NCBI RefSeq assembly: GCF_023630255.1
Contig: NZ_JALPRS010000001.1
Location: forward strand, 2,108,001 to 2,172,000
DNA length: 64,000 nt
From: Pontibacter deserti
Lineage (GTDB): Bacteria > Bacteroidota > Bacteroidia > Cytophagales > Hymenobacteraceae
Direction: 5' to 3'
Under the pieces are notes generated by a model. That model was not told the DNA's origin. It saw nothing but the letters and a program-made list of their open reading frames with translations, and did not search any database. A program made the translations under genes and the position numbers. Positions within the stretch are counted from its first letter, which is position 1; each line of letters opens with the position of its first letter. This document shows, one piece after another, positions 54,890 to 64,000 of this stretch.

Positions 54890-56149
54890 ATGGAAGCGGT
54901 AAACGCAGAAATCATTACCATCGGCGACGAGATATTATACGGGCAAATAGTAGATACTAACTCTGCCTGGATGGGTACGGAGCTTACTAAAATAGGTATA
55001 AAAGTCAAGCAGATAACCTCTATCTCGGATAGTGCGGAACATATAGTTACTGCCCTGGATGACGCTAAAACGCGTGCCGATATAATATTGATTACCGGCG
55101 GCCTGGGCCCTACCAAAGACGACCTGACAAAAGATGTACTGACAGCCTACTTCCATACATCACTTAAACTGCACGAGCCTTCGCTTGCTGATATTGCGGC
55201 TATTTTTGAGAAACGTGGCATTGAGGTAACCGAACTAAACCGTCAACAGGCTTTTTTACCAGAGAACTGCACACCTGTACGCAATGTATTGGGCACGGCG
55301 CCGGGCATGTGGTTTGAGCAGGATGGTAAAGTATACGTTTCGATGCCGGGTGTGCCGTTCGAGATGAAGTGCATGATGACAGACATTGTTCTGCCAAAAT
55401 TAAAAGCCCATTTTAAAACACCGGAGATCATCCATAAAGTAATTCAGACAACAGGTATTGCCGAATCTATACTTGCTGATAAACTGGAAGAATGGGAGTT
55501 AGCTTTGCCGCCGCATATAAAGCTGGCTTACCTGCCATACTTAGCCGGCGTTCGCCTGCGCCTGACAGGTAGCGGGAGCGATGCAGTTATACTTGAAAAG
55601 GAACTACAGGCCGAAGTTGAAAAACTTACGCAGATCATCCCGAACTATATTTTTGCTTACGGCGAGGTGAGCCTGGAAGAAGCTGTAGGAAATCTGCTGA
55701 AAGAAAAGGGTTTAACCATAGCCACCGCCGAAAGCTGTACCGGTGGCTACTTGGCGCACAAGTTTACCAGTATACCAGGCAGCTCAGCTTACTTTATGGG
55801 AAGTATAATTGCTTACCACAACAATGTAAAAGTGCAGCAACTGGGCGTAAACCCGGAAACTCTACAACAACATGGCGCTGTAAGTGAAGCCACTGTTAAG
55901 GAGATGGCCGAAAATGTGCGCAAAAAGTTAAACACAAGTATAGGTGTGGCAACCAGTGGCATTGCCGGCCCCGACGGCGGAACTCCCGACAAACCGGTTG
56001 GTTCCATCTGGATTGCTTATGCAGATGAAGAGAAGACAATTGCCAGGCAACTCAACTATAATAAAAACCGCCTGCTCAATATAGAGTATACTGCCCTGGT
56101 GGCCCTCAACCTGATAAGGCAAAGTTTGCCCGCAACCGTTGACGAATAG
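54890..56149 (+). CDS. cinA: CinA family protein (nicotinamide-nucleotide amidohydrolase)
   Basis: A 419-residue two-domain protein. The N-terminal MoCF/COG1058 domain (about 1-170: IITIGDEILYGQIVDTNSAW, ITGGLGPTKDDLTKD) is an ADP-ribose-type pyrophosphatase; the C-terminal domain (about 255-415: ATAESCTGGYLAHKFTSIPG, SGIAGPDGGTPDKPVGS) is the NMN deamidase. It recycles NMN to NaMN. The name comes from competence induction in some Gram-positives; that role is not implied here. Confidence 0.95.
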   Translation: MEAVNAEIITIGDEILYGQIVDTNSAWMGTELTKIGIKVKQITSISDSAEHIVTALDDAKTRADIILITGGLGPTKDDLTKDVLTAYFHTSLKLHEPSLADIAAIFEKRGIEVTELNRQQAFLPENCTPVRNVLGTAPGMWFEQDGKVYVSMPGVPFEMKCMMTDIVLPKLKAHFKTPEIIHKVIQTTGIAESILADKLEEWELALPPHIKLAYLPYLAGVRLRLTGSGSDAVILEKELQAEVEKLTQIIPNYIFAYGEVSLEEAVGNLLKEKGLTIATAESCTGGYLAHKFTSIPGSSAYFMGSIIAYHNNVKVQQLGVNPETLQQHGAVSEATVKEMAENVRKKLNTSIGVATSGIAGPDGGTPDKPVGSIWIAYADEEKTIARQLNYNKNRLLNIEYTALVALNLIRQSLPATVDE

Positions 56150-56160
56150 TCTAAAATCCT

Positions 56161-56168
56161 TACCTTTG
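56161..56168 (+). promoter_or_regulatory. Candidate -7 box for E2 gene
   Basis: TACCTTTG (TAnnTTTG) 131 bp upstream of the E2 ATG. The long AT-rich leader between shows no other feature I can name. Confidence 0.35.
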
Positions 56169-56298
56169 TTTCAAAATTAGACATGTAGTATATAGACGTT
56201 AAATAATAGACTTTTGAATACGTAATGTTAACCTAAGCTTAGGTTTCGTCTAAATACTAACTTCTAATTTCTAAAATCTCAGAAATCAACTATAAAAT

Positions 56299-57654
56299 AT
56301 GGCACTTGTAGAAATGGTTATGCCCAAAATGGGCGAGAGTATCATGGAAGGTACCGTTCTGAAATGGCTCAAAAACGTGGGTGATACCATAGAGCAGGAC
56401 GAATCGGTGCTGGAAGTTGCTACTGATAAAGTGGATACAGAAGTACCTGCAATTCAGGGTGGTATACTTAAAGAAATACTGGTAAAAGAAGGTGATGTGG
56501 TAGCCGTTGGCGCTCCTATTGCCATCATTTCTACAAACGGTGAGGATACCGCTGCGCCTGCCGCACCAGCTGCTGAAGCTCCGGCCGCTGCACCGCAAAC
56601 TGCTCCGGCACAAGCTGCTGCAGCTACGACTGGTTCTTCGGTTGCTAAACTGGATCAGCCTGCTTCAGGTCGCTTCTATTCTCCGCTGGTGCTTAACATT
56701 GCCCGCGAAGAAGGCATTTCGATGCAGGAACTGGAGTATATACCAGGTACAGGTAAAGAAGGTCGTGTGTCTAAAAAAGATATCATGACTTACCTCGAAA
56801 GCCGCACAGGTGCTCCTGCGCAGGCTGCTGCTCCGCAGGCCCAGCCACAGGCACAAGCTGTTCAGGCTCCGGCCGCTGCCGCTGCTCCTGTTGCTCAGCC
56901 ACAGGCTGCTGCACCACAGGTTAAACCCGCTGCATCTTATGGTGGTAATGTCGAGATCATCGAGATGGACCGTATGCGTAAGATGATTGCTGACCGCATG
57001 GTGGATAGCAAGCGTATTTCTCCGCACGTTACCTCGTTTGTAGAAGCTGATGTAACCAACATCGTGAACTGGAGAAACAAGTGGAAAGATGCGTATAAGA
57101 AGCGCGAAGGTGAGAATCTTACCTTCACTCCTATCTTCATCGATGCAATTGCAAAAGCCATTAAAGATTTCCCGATGATCAACGTGTCTGTTGATGGTGG
57201 TACTATTATCCGTCACAAAGACATCAACATTGGTATGGCCGTAGCGTTGCCTTCTGGTAACCTAATAGTTCCGAACATCAAGAATGCAGACCAGCTGAAC
57301 CTGAACGGGTTAACCAAAAAGGTAAATGACCTGGCAAACCGTGGCCGTATGAACAAACTGACTCCGGATGACCTGGCTGGCGGTACGTATACGGTTTCTA
57401 ACGTAGGTTCTTTCGGTAACGTGATGGGTACGCCTATCATCATGCAGCCGCAGGTAGCTATTATGGCAGTTGGCGCTATCAAAAAGAAGCCAGCTGTTAT
57501 CGAGACTCCGGAAGGCGACCTGATCGGTATCCGTCACTTCATGTACCTGTCGCACTCTTACGACCACCGCGTTGTAGATGGCTCACTGGGTGGCATGTTC
57601 GTACGCCGAGTTGCTGATTACCTGGAGAACTTCGACGTGAACACAACGATCTAA
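56299..57654 (+). CDS. 2-oxoacid dehydrogenase E2 (dihydrolipoyl acyltransferase)
   Basis: A 451-residue E2 subunit. One lipoyl domain (about 1-76; lipoylated Lys in EVATDKVDTEVPA), an Ala/Pro/Gln linker, the E3-binding domain (about 127-165, YSPLVLNIAREEGI ... GKEGRVSKKDIMTYL), a second Ala/Gln-rich linker, and the catalytic domain from about 213 with SHSYDHRVVDGSLGG (active-site His and Asp). E1 and E3 are not adjacent, so whether it serves pyruvate, oxoglutarate or branched-chain acids is open; Bacteroidota stand-alone E2 of this form are often the branched-chain type. Confidence 0.94.
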   Translation: MALVEMVMPKMGESIMEGTVLKWLKNVGDTIEQDESVLEVATDKVDTEVPAIQGGILKEILVKEGDVVAVGAPIAIISTNGEDTAAPAAPAAEAPAAAPQTAPAQAAAATTGSSVAKLDQPASGRFYSPLVLNIAREEGISMQELEYIPGTGKEGRVSKKDIMTYLESRTGAPAQAAAPQAQPQAQAVQAPAAAAAPVAQPQAAAPQVKPAASYGGNVEIIEMDRMRKMIADRMVDSKRISPHVTSFVEADVTNIVNWRNKWKDAYKKREGENLTFTPIFIDAIAKAIKDFPMINVSVDGGTIIRHKDINIGMAVALPSGNLIVPNIKNADQLNLNGLTKKVNDLANRGRMNKLTPDDLAGGTYTVSNVGSFGNVMGTPIIMQPQVAIMAVGAIKKKPAVIETPEGDLIGIRHFMYLSHSYDHRVVDGSLGGMFVRRVADYLENFDVNTTI

Positions 57655-57674
57655 GTAAAAGATCAGCTAAATAT

Positions 57675-57710
57675 AAAAGCCTGCTCCCTCAAAGAGCAGG
57701 CTTTATTTTT
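57675..57710 (+). terminator. Terminator after E2 gene
   Basis: AAAGCCTGCTC (57677-57687) / GAGCAGGCTTT (57694-57704), 11-bp arms, then ATTTTT. Confidence 0.82.
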
Positions 57711-57797
57711 GGCTATAGTTTTACACATATCTTTTTACTAATATTAAAAGTATAAACTAAGGCTGCTGTAGGTATAGCGGCAAAAAACTATAAAACT

Positions 57798-58313
57798 ATG
57801 AGAGTCATATTACCGTGGTTATTAGCTGCCATCTTCCTGTTTATGGCAGTATACTTCTACTGGCAGAAAAGCGAAGCCGAAAGCAGACAAGCCATTGCAG
57901 ACCGGCAAGTAGCAAAGATTGACGAAGAACTGGAGCAGGAACAAGCTGCAACAGATTCTTTAGAAGAAATGGTGTTGCCACCTGATACCATGGAAATGGT
58001 TCCTCCGGGCGGCGCTGCTTTTGTAGACGAGCTGGGCACGCTAAGCCAAAGCGACATACAAAAACTGCAGCGCAAAGGCCTTAAAAGCCCTGAAACTGAC
58101 CTGATGAACGACCTGAACCGCAAGCAAAGCCAGCTTATACCTGAAAAGGGAACTATGGGCGGCACCATGACCATCCGCGACAGCCGCATACTAAACGACC
58201 GCTACGCGCTTGCTTACTATGAAGACGGCCACAATGGTGGTTACCTGCTGCTGAAGTATACTATAACCAACGGCAACATTAGCTGGACTGTGGTAGATAG
58301 CTCTAAACTATAA
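57798..58313 (+). CDS. Membrane-anchored protein, unknown
   Basis: A 171-residue protein. One N-terminal transmembrane helix (about 4-22), a charged helical/coiled-coil stretch (about 24-55, rich in Glu, Gln, Ala), a proline/glycine-rich hinge near PPDTMEMVPPGG, and a C-terminal small beta domain (MTIRDSRILNDRYALAYYED ... YLLLKYTI). No family is recognised. The next gene starts 43 bp downstream on the same strand. Confidence 0.72.
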   Translation: MRVILPWLLAAIFLFMAVYFYWQKSEAESRQAIADRQVAKIDEELEQEQAATDSLEEMVLPPDTMEMVPPGGAAFVDELGTLSQSDIQKLQRKGLKSPETDLMNDLNRKQSQLIPEKGTMGGTMTIRDSRILNDRYALAYYEDGHNGGYLLLKYTITNGNISWTVVDSSKL

Positions 58314-58356
58314 ATAACAGCACGAAATTTGGAAAGGAAGTATAAACTATAAACTG

Positions 58357-58959
58357 ATGCTTATGCTGGTTATTCATACTATACTTCCTTTCTTCTTGCT
58401 GCTGCTCCAGCCACAGGTTGGCAACTATACTTTAAAACAAGACCTGGAGAAAGACCTGAAACTACTTAGCAGCACATCAGTCTTCATTAGCGATAATACT
58501 TCAGCTTCCCCTTCTGTGCAAACTATAGCGCATGATCTGCAGCTTTTCGGAGTGGTGGCAAGTATAGATGCAAGCAACAGCAAGTATAGCAGCAGCACGC
58601 AAGGCAGGCATACTATACAGCAATGGAAATTTTCAGAAGGCAATATCAAAGCGATATATCAGATAGAGACAAGTATAGCCTTGGATACAATTGTTACGCA
58701 GCGCTACCTCGAAAACAAAGCACCTACACAACACCGCATTCAGAATAAGTTTACGTTCAGGACTTATGCTGTTTCCACGTCAGCAGGATCAGGTCATCTT
58801 TATTACATGTCAGAAGCTGAACAAGGACTGTTAGATTATAGGATCGGCAGCAGACAGGTACAGATAAATTATCCTGATAAAAAAGAAGGCCTAAGTGATA
58901 TTCTCCCGAAAGTGGAACAGGATGTAAGTATTATTCTGACGTCTGAAATGAAGAAGTAA
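58357..58959 (+). CDS. Exported protein, unknown
   Basis: A 200-residue protein with a hydrophobic N-terminal signal (about 1-22, LVIHTILPFFLLLLQPQVG). The mature part is polar with many Ser/Thr/Gln and alternating strands (TRYLENKAP-like and HLYYMSEAEQGLLDYRIG). No family is recognised. At least three AGTATA-containing motifs lie within its coding region. Probably co-transcribed with the membrane-anchored gene upstream. Confidence 0.68.
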   Translation: MLMLVIHTILPFFLLLLQPQVGNYTLKQDLEKDLKLLSSTSVFISDNTSASPSVQTIAHDLQLFGVVASIDASNSKYSSSTQGRHTIQQWKFSEGNIKAIYQIETSIALDTIVTQRYLENKAPTQHRIQNKFTFRTYAVSTSAGSGHLYYMSEAEQGLLDYRIGSRQVQINYPDKKEGLSDILPKVEQDVSIILTSEMKK

Positions 58960-59025
58960 AATATGGCCAGCTTTCCAGCTTTATAGTCGGCTTTAAAGTT
59001 ACATAGTTACCGTTTATCCAACCAC

Positions 59026-59543
59026 CCCCAACCCCTCCTTATCTAAGGCGGGGAGCTTTTCGGCTTTTGCTATAGTTGCAGGTATAGTTTTATAGTTTTT
59101 GCTTTCACACCCCTGTAGTCCCCTTAAGGGGACAGTTCTGTTTTAGCTATAATTAAACCTATAGTTTTATAGTTACAGAAAAGGACAGGTTTTGGCCTGT
59201 CCCTTCGGAATTACAACCACGAGAAAGGCTAAGAACTTATACTTCTCCTACAACTATACCATCAGCTATCGAACTGATTTCAGTCTTTGGGTTGAGCGCC
59301 TTTGATTTGTTGCGGTGCCGAAAGGCAGCCCGAGGTACGAGGGTAGCTTCAAATCAGCAGCGCGATGCCCGAAGACGAGGCCCCGCGGCCGTGAGCGCAC
59401 CAAAGCCAACTATGGCAACTGTGGGTTAATAAAGCTCCCAGGATTGGAAGTAGCCATGGAAGTATAACTTAGTTCAAGTAAGTATAGACTCTAACTACAG
59501 GACATATAAACTCCCTCGGCTGACACTTGGGATGATAGGAAAG
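59026..59543. repeat. Composite structured intergenic element, copy C
   Basis: This fills the 647-bp gap 58960-59606 up to the valS terminator. Hairpin 1 at 59032-59054 (CCCCTCC ... GGGGA type); hairpin 2 GTCCCCTTAAGGGGAC (59118-59133); hairpin 3 GGACAGG / CCTGTCC (59183-59202); core 59283-59401; tail AGCTCCCAGGATTGGAAGTA from about 59434; then a weak right-end relic (CTCGGCTGACACTTGGGATGA). Nearest to copy A in the core, nearest to copy B in hairpins 2 and 3. No credible gene inside. Confidence 0.72.
59283..59401. ncRNA. Structured core of repeat copy C
   Basis: The outer helix GTCTTTGGG (59283-59291) pairs with CCCGAAGAC (59368-59376) through one G-T/G-U wobble. The inner helix begins GCGC (59296) and pairs with 59350-59363. 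GGTGC (59314-59318) / GCACC (59397-59401) can form a pseudoknot. Confidence 0.5.
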
Positions 59544-59597
59544 ATATAAAACAACAGCGGCTGCTCTCCAAAGAAAGCAGCCGCTGTTGTTTTATAT
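59544..59597 (-). terminator. Terminator after valS, 22-bp perfect arms
   Basis: Arms 59544-59565 and 59576-59597 are exact reverse complements; core CAGCGGCTGCT/AGCAGCCGCTG flanked by ATATAAAACAA/TTGTTTTATAT. Confidence 0.88.
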
Positions 59598-59606
59598 GAA
59601 GCTATT

Positions 59607-62237
59607 TTAAAGCGAGGCTAAACTCTGCTCTATGGCATTGATCTTGGCTTCGGCATCAGCCTGCTTTTTACGCTCGTTAGCAATTACCGCCTCCGGTGCA
59701 CCACTAACAAAACGCTCGTTGCTCAGCTTCTTCTTCACCGACTCCAGGAAGCCTTTTGTATACTCCAGCTCTTTCTGCAGGCGCTCACGCTCGGCTTCTA
59801 CGTCAATGTTTCCTTCCATTGGGATAAAGAACTCGTCGCCGGCCTCAACAAAGCTGATAGCGCCATCAACATTTTCCTGCACAAACTGAACCTCGTTAAT
59901 GTTAGCCAGTTTACGGATGATGCTCAGGAAGTTCTCATATCCATCCTGGTTCATCACTTTAATAGCCAGGTCAAGTGCTTTTGTCTGCGGTATATTTTTA
60001 GAGTTACGAATGTTACGAATAGCAGCAACTACTTTCAGTACGCTCTCCATACGGGCATTCAGATCCTTATCAAATGTATCTTTCTTAGGCCAAGCAGAAA
60101 CGATCAGGTACTCTTTTTCTTTACGCTCCTTCAGGTCGTGCCAGATCTCTTCTGTAATGAACGGCATAAACGGATGCAGCACCTTTAATACTCTCTCCAG
60201 GAAAGCTGTGGTAGCTTCCAGTGTTTGCTTATCAATTGGCTGCTGATAGGCAGGCTTGATCATCTCCAGGTAATTCGAGCAGAAGTCATCCCACACCAGT
60301 TTATACACAGCCAGCAATGCATCCGAAATACGGAACTTCTCGAAATGGTCTTCAATCTGGACAAATGCCTCATTAAAGCGTGACTCAAACCACTTGATAG
60401 CCGTATCGTTCGGGCATGGCAGGCTTTCGTCTACTTCCCATCCTTTTATCAACCTAAAGGCATTCCATATCTTGTTGCTGAAGTTACGGCCCTGCTCTAC
60501 CAGTTTCTCATCAAACAGCAAGTCGTTACCGGCTGGTGAACTGAACAACATACCAGCACGCACACCGTCGGCACCATACTGTTCTATCAGGTCAAGCGGA
60601 TCAGGTGAGTTACCCAGCGATTTAGACATTTTACGGCCCTGCGCATCACGAACTATACCAGTCAGGTACACATTCTTGAATGGCATTTCGTTACGGAACT
60701 CATAACCAGCCATGATCATACGTGCCACCCAGAAGAACAGGATCTCAGGGGCAGTTACCAGATCATTAGTAGGGTAATAGTATAGTATATCCTTGTTATC
60801 CGGGTCTTTAAAGCCATCAAACACCGAGATCGGCCATAACCATGATGAGAACCAGGTATCCAGTACGTCTTCGTCCTGGCGCAGGTCAGATGCCTGTAGC
60901 TCAGCATTTCCACTTTCTTTGCGGGCAAGCTGCAGTGCTTCTTCGGCAGTTGTAGCTACCACAAAAGTACCATCCGGCAGGTAGTAAGCCGGAATCTGCT
61001 GGCCCCACCACAATTGGCGCGAAATACACCAGTCGCGGATGTTTTCCATCCAGGAGCGGTACATGTTCTTGAACTTAGGCGGGTGCAGGCGAATCTGGTC
61101 TTCCATTACAGACTCCAGTGCCGGCTTAGCCATTTTATCCATTTTGCACCACCACTGCATCGACAAACGTGGCTCAATTACAGCACCTGTACGCTCCGAA
61201 GTCTGAAGTACACTTGGATACTCTTCTATCTTCACCAACAGGTCAGCTTCCTGCAGATCTTTTACAATATTACGACGAGCTGCAAAACGGTCCTGGCCAA
61301 CATACAGCTGCGCTTTTTCATTCAGCGTACCGTCGTTGTTCAGGATATCGATGATTGGCAGGTTGTGCTTCTGGCCCAGTTCGTAGTCGTTAAGGTCGTG
61401 TGCAGGCGTTACTTTTAGTGCACCTGTACCAAAATCTATACTTACGTACTCATCCAGTATAACCGGAATCTCTTTACCCAGCAGTGGTATGCGAACAGAC
61501 TTACCATGCAGGTGCATGTAGCGCTCATCATTCGGGTTTACTGCGACCGCTACGTCGGCCATTATGGTTTCCGGGCGCGAGGTTGCAACGGTTATATATG
61601 TTTTTTCGGCTTCTTCTGATACCACTTCATACTTCAGGTGGTACATTTTCGCCATTGTTTCTTTCGGGATTACCTCTTCATCAGAAAGCGCAGTCTTGCC
61701 TTGTGGGTCCCAGTTTACCATGCGCACGCCACGGTAGATCTGGCCTTTGCGGTACAGGTCCACAAACACTTCAATAACGGCAGCCGAAAGGTCGTCTTCC
61801 ATGGTAAAACGGGTACGGTCCCAGTCGCAGGAAGCACCTAGTTTTTTAAGCTGCTCCAGAATAATGCCGCCATACTTCTCTTTCCACTCCCACGCATATT
61901 TCAGGAATTCTTCGCGGGTAATATCTTTTTTCTCGATGCCGCGCTCTTTTAGCATAGCCACAACTTTAGCCTCCGTAGCAATAGAAGCGTGGTCGGTACC
62001 TGGCACCCAGCAAGCCTCTTTGCCCTTCATACGCGCACGACGGATAAGCACATCCTGAATGGTATTGTTGAGCATGTGGCCCATGTGCAGCACACCGGTT
62101 ACGTTTGGCGGCGGAATTACAATGGTGTAAGGCTCTTTTTTCGGGTTAGGCGTAGAGCGGAAGAAGCCACGCTCCATCCAGCTGCTGTACCACTTTTCTT
62201 CTACTTCTTTGGGATTATATTTCTTTGCTATCGACAT
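59607..62237 (-). CDS. valS: Valyl-tRNA synthetase
   Basis: An 876-residue class I synthetase that charges tRNA-Val. HIGH-type motif HMGHM near residue 52 and KMSKS in [10 protein letters not shown]. The editing domain lies in between; the tRNA-binding DALR-type domain and the C-terminal coiled coil ([20 protein letters not shown]) complete it. The length is normal. It is monocistronic with its own strong terminator. Confidence 0.97.
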   Translation of the reverse strand: MSIAKKYNPKEVEEKWYSSWMERGFFRSTPNPKKEPYTIVIPPPNVTGVLHMGHMLNNTIQDVLIRRARMKGKEACWVPGTDHASIATEAKVVAMLKERGIEKKDITREEFLKYAWEWKEKYGGIILEQLKKLGASCDWDRTRFTMEDDLSAAVIEVFVDLYRKGQIYRGVRMVNWDPQGKTALSDEEVIPKETMAKMYHLKYEVVSEEAEKTYITVATSRPETIMADVAVAVNPNDERYMHLHGKSVRIPLLGKEIPVILDEYVSIDFGTGALKVTPAHDLNDYELGQKHNLPIIDILNNDGTLNEKAQLYVGQDRFAARRNIVKDLQEADLLVKIEEYPSVLQTSERTGAVIEPRLSMQWWCKMDKMAKPALESVMEDQIRLHPPKFKNMYRSWMENIRDWCISRQLWWGQQIPAYYLPDGTFVVATTAEEALQLARKESGNAELQASDLRQDEDVLDTWFSSWLWPISVFDGFKDPDNKDILYYYPTNDLVTAPEILFFWVARMIMAGYEFRNEMPFKNVYLTGIVRDAQGRKMSKSLGNSPDPLDLIEQYGADGVRAGMLFSSPAGNDLLFDEKLVEQGRNFSNKIWNAFRLIKGWEVDESLPCPNDTAIKWFESRFNEAFVQIEDHFEKFRISDALLAVYKLVWDDFCSNYLEMIKPAYQQPIDKQTLEATTAFLERVLKVLHPFMPFITEEIWHDLKERKEKEYLIVSAWPKKDTFDKDLNARMESVLKVVAAIRNIRNSKNIPQTKALDLAIKVMNQDGYENFLSIIRKLANINEVQFVQENVDGAISFVEAGDEFFIPMEGNIDVEAERERLQKELEYTKGFLESVKKKLSNERFVSGAPEAVIANERKKQADAEAKINAIEQSLASL

Positions 62238-62449
62238 CTTATACTTTGTATTTGCTGCTAAATGCGCTAAAAAGCAAAAATAGGGAATTTAGCTTTAATT
62301 GTTGATTGCTTATTGTTGATTGTTAAAAGTCTGAACCTTGATTAATGTCGATTTCCGGGATTAACTATAATCCTGCTATCACAAAATCCTCTAAACCCTG
62401 ATTTAGAAAAGGGATCTTAAATAACCGAGCTAGTCCTATTAATCACTGA

Positions 62450-63022
62450 CTAAACGACCTGCAGGCTATACTTGGTGAGCAACCCCTGCAAGCTATATTG
62501 CGAGAACTTTGCTTTTTTTATGGTGCTGATCTCAGGATCTATGTCAAAGTTATAGGCAGTGGACAGATCGGCGCCGGAAAGGTTGGTATAGTTAAATACA
62601 GCTCGCTCCAGGTCTGTTGTATCAAATAAAGCGCTGGTCAGGGTAGTATCAGAAAAATCTACACCTTTTAGAGAAGACTTTACAAACTTGGTTTTCGCCA
62701 TTTTCTTTTTCGCAAACGAAGCATAATCCAGCAGGCAATTCTCGAAGTATACTGTAAACAGGAAATCTTCACACTCGCTGAAGTTTATACCTGTAAGCTT
62801 ACACTCTTTAAAAACCACGTTATTTATACTTGCATGGTTTAGCTTCAACATAGTCAGGTTACAGCCTATAAAAGTACAGTCGGTAAAACGGGTTTCGGCA
62901 AAACTGCTGCCCGAAAAATCACAGTTCCTGAAGGTACAGTTTTCAAACTCTCTGTTCTTTATTTCTTTGTTTGGGTAAATTACCTTTTCAAAGGCTTTAT
63001 CTGCGTGAATCGATCCTTCCAT
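62450..63022 (-). CDS. Pentapeptide-repeat protein
   Basis: A 190-residue protein made largely of A(D/N)LXX-type repeats forming a right-handed beta-helix: CTFRNCDFSGSSFAETRF, CTFIGCNLTMLKLNHASI and later LKGVDFSDTTL, LERAVFNYTNLSGADLS. The start at 63022 (MEGSIHADKAFEKV) is used; the open frame further upstream runs through the ferredoxin terminator and is not coding. Relatives (for example QnrB-like or MfpA) mimic DNA, but many have no known role; no gyrase link can be claimed here. Confidence 0.9.
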   Translation of the reverse strand: MEGSIHADKAFEKVIYPNKEIKNREFENCTFRNCDFSGSSFAETRFTDCTFIGCNLTMLKLNHASINNVVFKECKLTGINFSECEDFLFTVYFENCLLDYASFAKKKMAKTKFVKSSLKGVDFSDTTLTSALFDTTDLERAVFNYTNLSGADLSTAYNFDIDPEISTIKKAKFSQYSLQGLLTKYSLQVV

Positions 63023-63052
63023 GTATGCGAATTTGGTAAGCAAAATAAACAA

Positions 63053-63081
63053 AAAAACCTGCCTTGCGAGACAGGTTTTTG
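63053..63081 (-). terminator. Terminator after ferredoxin gene
   Basis: AAAAACCTG / CAGGTTTTT stem, followed on the minus strand by a long T-run. It separates ferredoxin from the pentapeptide-repeat gene. Confidence 0.75.
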
Positions 63082-63101
63082 TGAATTGTAGTAGTTTATA
63101 C

Positions 63102-63512
<411 letters not shown>

Positions 63513-63564
63513 GGAACATTAAACGTCCTATCAAATAAAAATTATAAGCCACACCATACACGCC

Positions 63565-64000
63565 ATGACATTAGAGAACAGGATTGAAGCTTTTGTGGAA
63601 CTGGGCAGGCAGCTAAAAAGCCTGACGCCGGAAGACAAACAGGTATGGGCCCGTATGGCTCAGTCGCGTAACCCGTGGTTTGATGAAGAAAACGTATCCC
63701 GTGCCCTTAATGGCATAACGCAAATGCTGGAGGAACAATACCTCCGCGAATGGCTTTACCCTTATCATTTAAAACAGGTTTCGCAAAAAAAGGTTGGCGT
63801 AGTAATGGCCGGCAATATTCCGATGGTAGGTTTCCACGATTTCCTGTCGGTGCTGATGAGCGGGCATTACCTGCTGGCAAAGCTAAGCTCTGACGATACT
63901 GTGCTGATGCGACGCCTCGCTGATATGCTGGTAGGTATAGAGCCTGCTTTTGCCAACCAGTTTGAGTTTGTAGAGATACTGAAAGATGCAGATGCCATTA
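63565..64000 (+). CDS. LuxC-like acyl-CoA reductase, 3' partial
   Basis: ATG at 63565; the frame is open to the window end (145 codons seen). Translation opens MTLENRIEAFVELGRQLKSL and contains KKVGVVMAGNIPMVGFHD and LSVLMSGHYLLAKLSSDD. This matches the Bacteroidota acyl-CoA reductase (LuxC-related, aldehyde dehydrogenase fold) family, where VMAGNIP is the cofactor-site loop. In this phylum it is commonly found between a ferredoxin and serC. The catalytic cysteine region lies beyond the window. Confidence 0.85.
   Translation, partial: MTLENRIEAFVELGRQLKSLTPEDKQVWARMAQSRNPWFDEENVSRALNGITQMLEEQYLREWLYPYHLKQVSQKKVGVVMAGNIPMVGFHDFLSVLMSGHYLLAKLSSDDTVLMRRLADMLVGIEPAFANQFEFVEILKDADAI

Noticed and set aside
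54890..56149. Evidence for natural competence from cinA plus the abundant heptamer
   Set aside because: cinA is widespread as an NAD-recycling enzyme and does not show competence; no other competence gene is in the window.

Overview
The window comes from the chromosome of a Bacteroidota bacterium. It carries SusC/SusD-type outer-membrane glycan uptake genes, a PorX-type response regulator of type IX secretion, a fused LpxC/FabZ, a fused RibBA, a two-domain Mrp ATPase, and several upstream regions with the Bacteroidota -7 promoter box TAnnTTTG. Protein make-up and gene order fit Cytophagales, probably Hymenobacteraceae (Pontibacter-like). That placement is an inference from recall, not a search.

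Layout. 1-8.8 kb: the end of a SusD-type lipoprotein, a secreted double TonB-C-domain protein, surE, a DoxX protein, an M14 carboxypeptidase, a nitroreductase-like protein and a membrane pair with a YetF/DUF421 protein. 8.8-21.6 kb: a mostly minus-strand stretch of hydrolases (DUF885, PhzF-like, DUF3267 zincin, an erythromycin-esterase-like secreted protein), an ABC ATPase/permease pair, ribBA, a glycosyltransferase, dnaG, a macrodomain protein and a lipoprotein. 21.7-26.3 kb: Mrp + NifU-like Fe-S assembly genes, fumarylacetoacetase and a flavin-reductase-like protein. 26.4-29.7 kb: porX-tsaE-ald, overlapping or nearly so, on the minus strand. 29.8-37.8 kb: an HD phosphohydrolase, then lpxD-lpxC/fabZ-lpxA-ABC ATPase (lipid A), a YebC protein and a Ca2+/Na+ exchanger.

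38.2-52.5 kb is a polysaccharide utilisation locus: SusC, SusD, a PKD-domain surface lipoprotein, GH16, GH30, a 53-codon small ORF and GH3 in one orientation, followed by a convergent membrane-bound sensor with a two-component-type beta-propeller, Y_Y_Y domain and LuxR-type HTH but no kinase. The enzyme set points to a beta-1,3/1,6-glucan such as laminarin (inference). The leader before susC holds three copies of the 9-mer AGACTTATA, two of them exactly 22 bp apart, which are candidate operators.

52.6-64 kb: an erythromycin-esterase family protein, a DUF4197 protein, cinA, a 2-oxoacid dehydrogenase E2, two small hypotheticals, valS, a pentapeptide-repeat protein, a ferredoxin and the start of a LuxC-like acyl-CoA reductase.

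The most unusual content is non-coding. Three gene-free islands (about 23.37-23.91, 31.17-31.73 and 59.03-59.54 kb) are diverged copies of one composite element. Each has a series of hairpins and then a nested two-helix core, and both helices of that core are kept by compensatory base changes between copies; a pseudoknot is possible. One copy has imperfect 28-bp terminal inverted repeats, as a MITE would. Separately, the heptamer AAGTATA/TATACTT and its relative AACTATA/TATAGTT are strikingly over-abundant throughout, inside genes and in the arms of long terminator palindromes, recalling uptake-signal or HIP1-type genome-wide oligomers.
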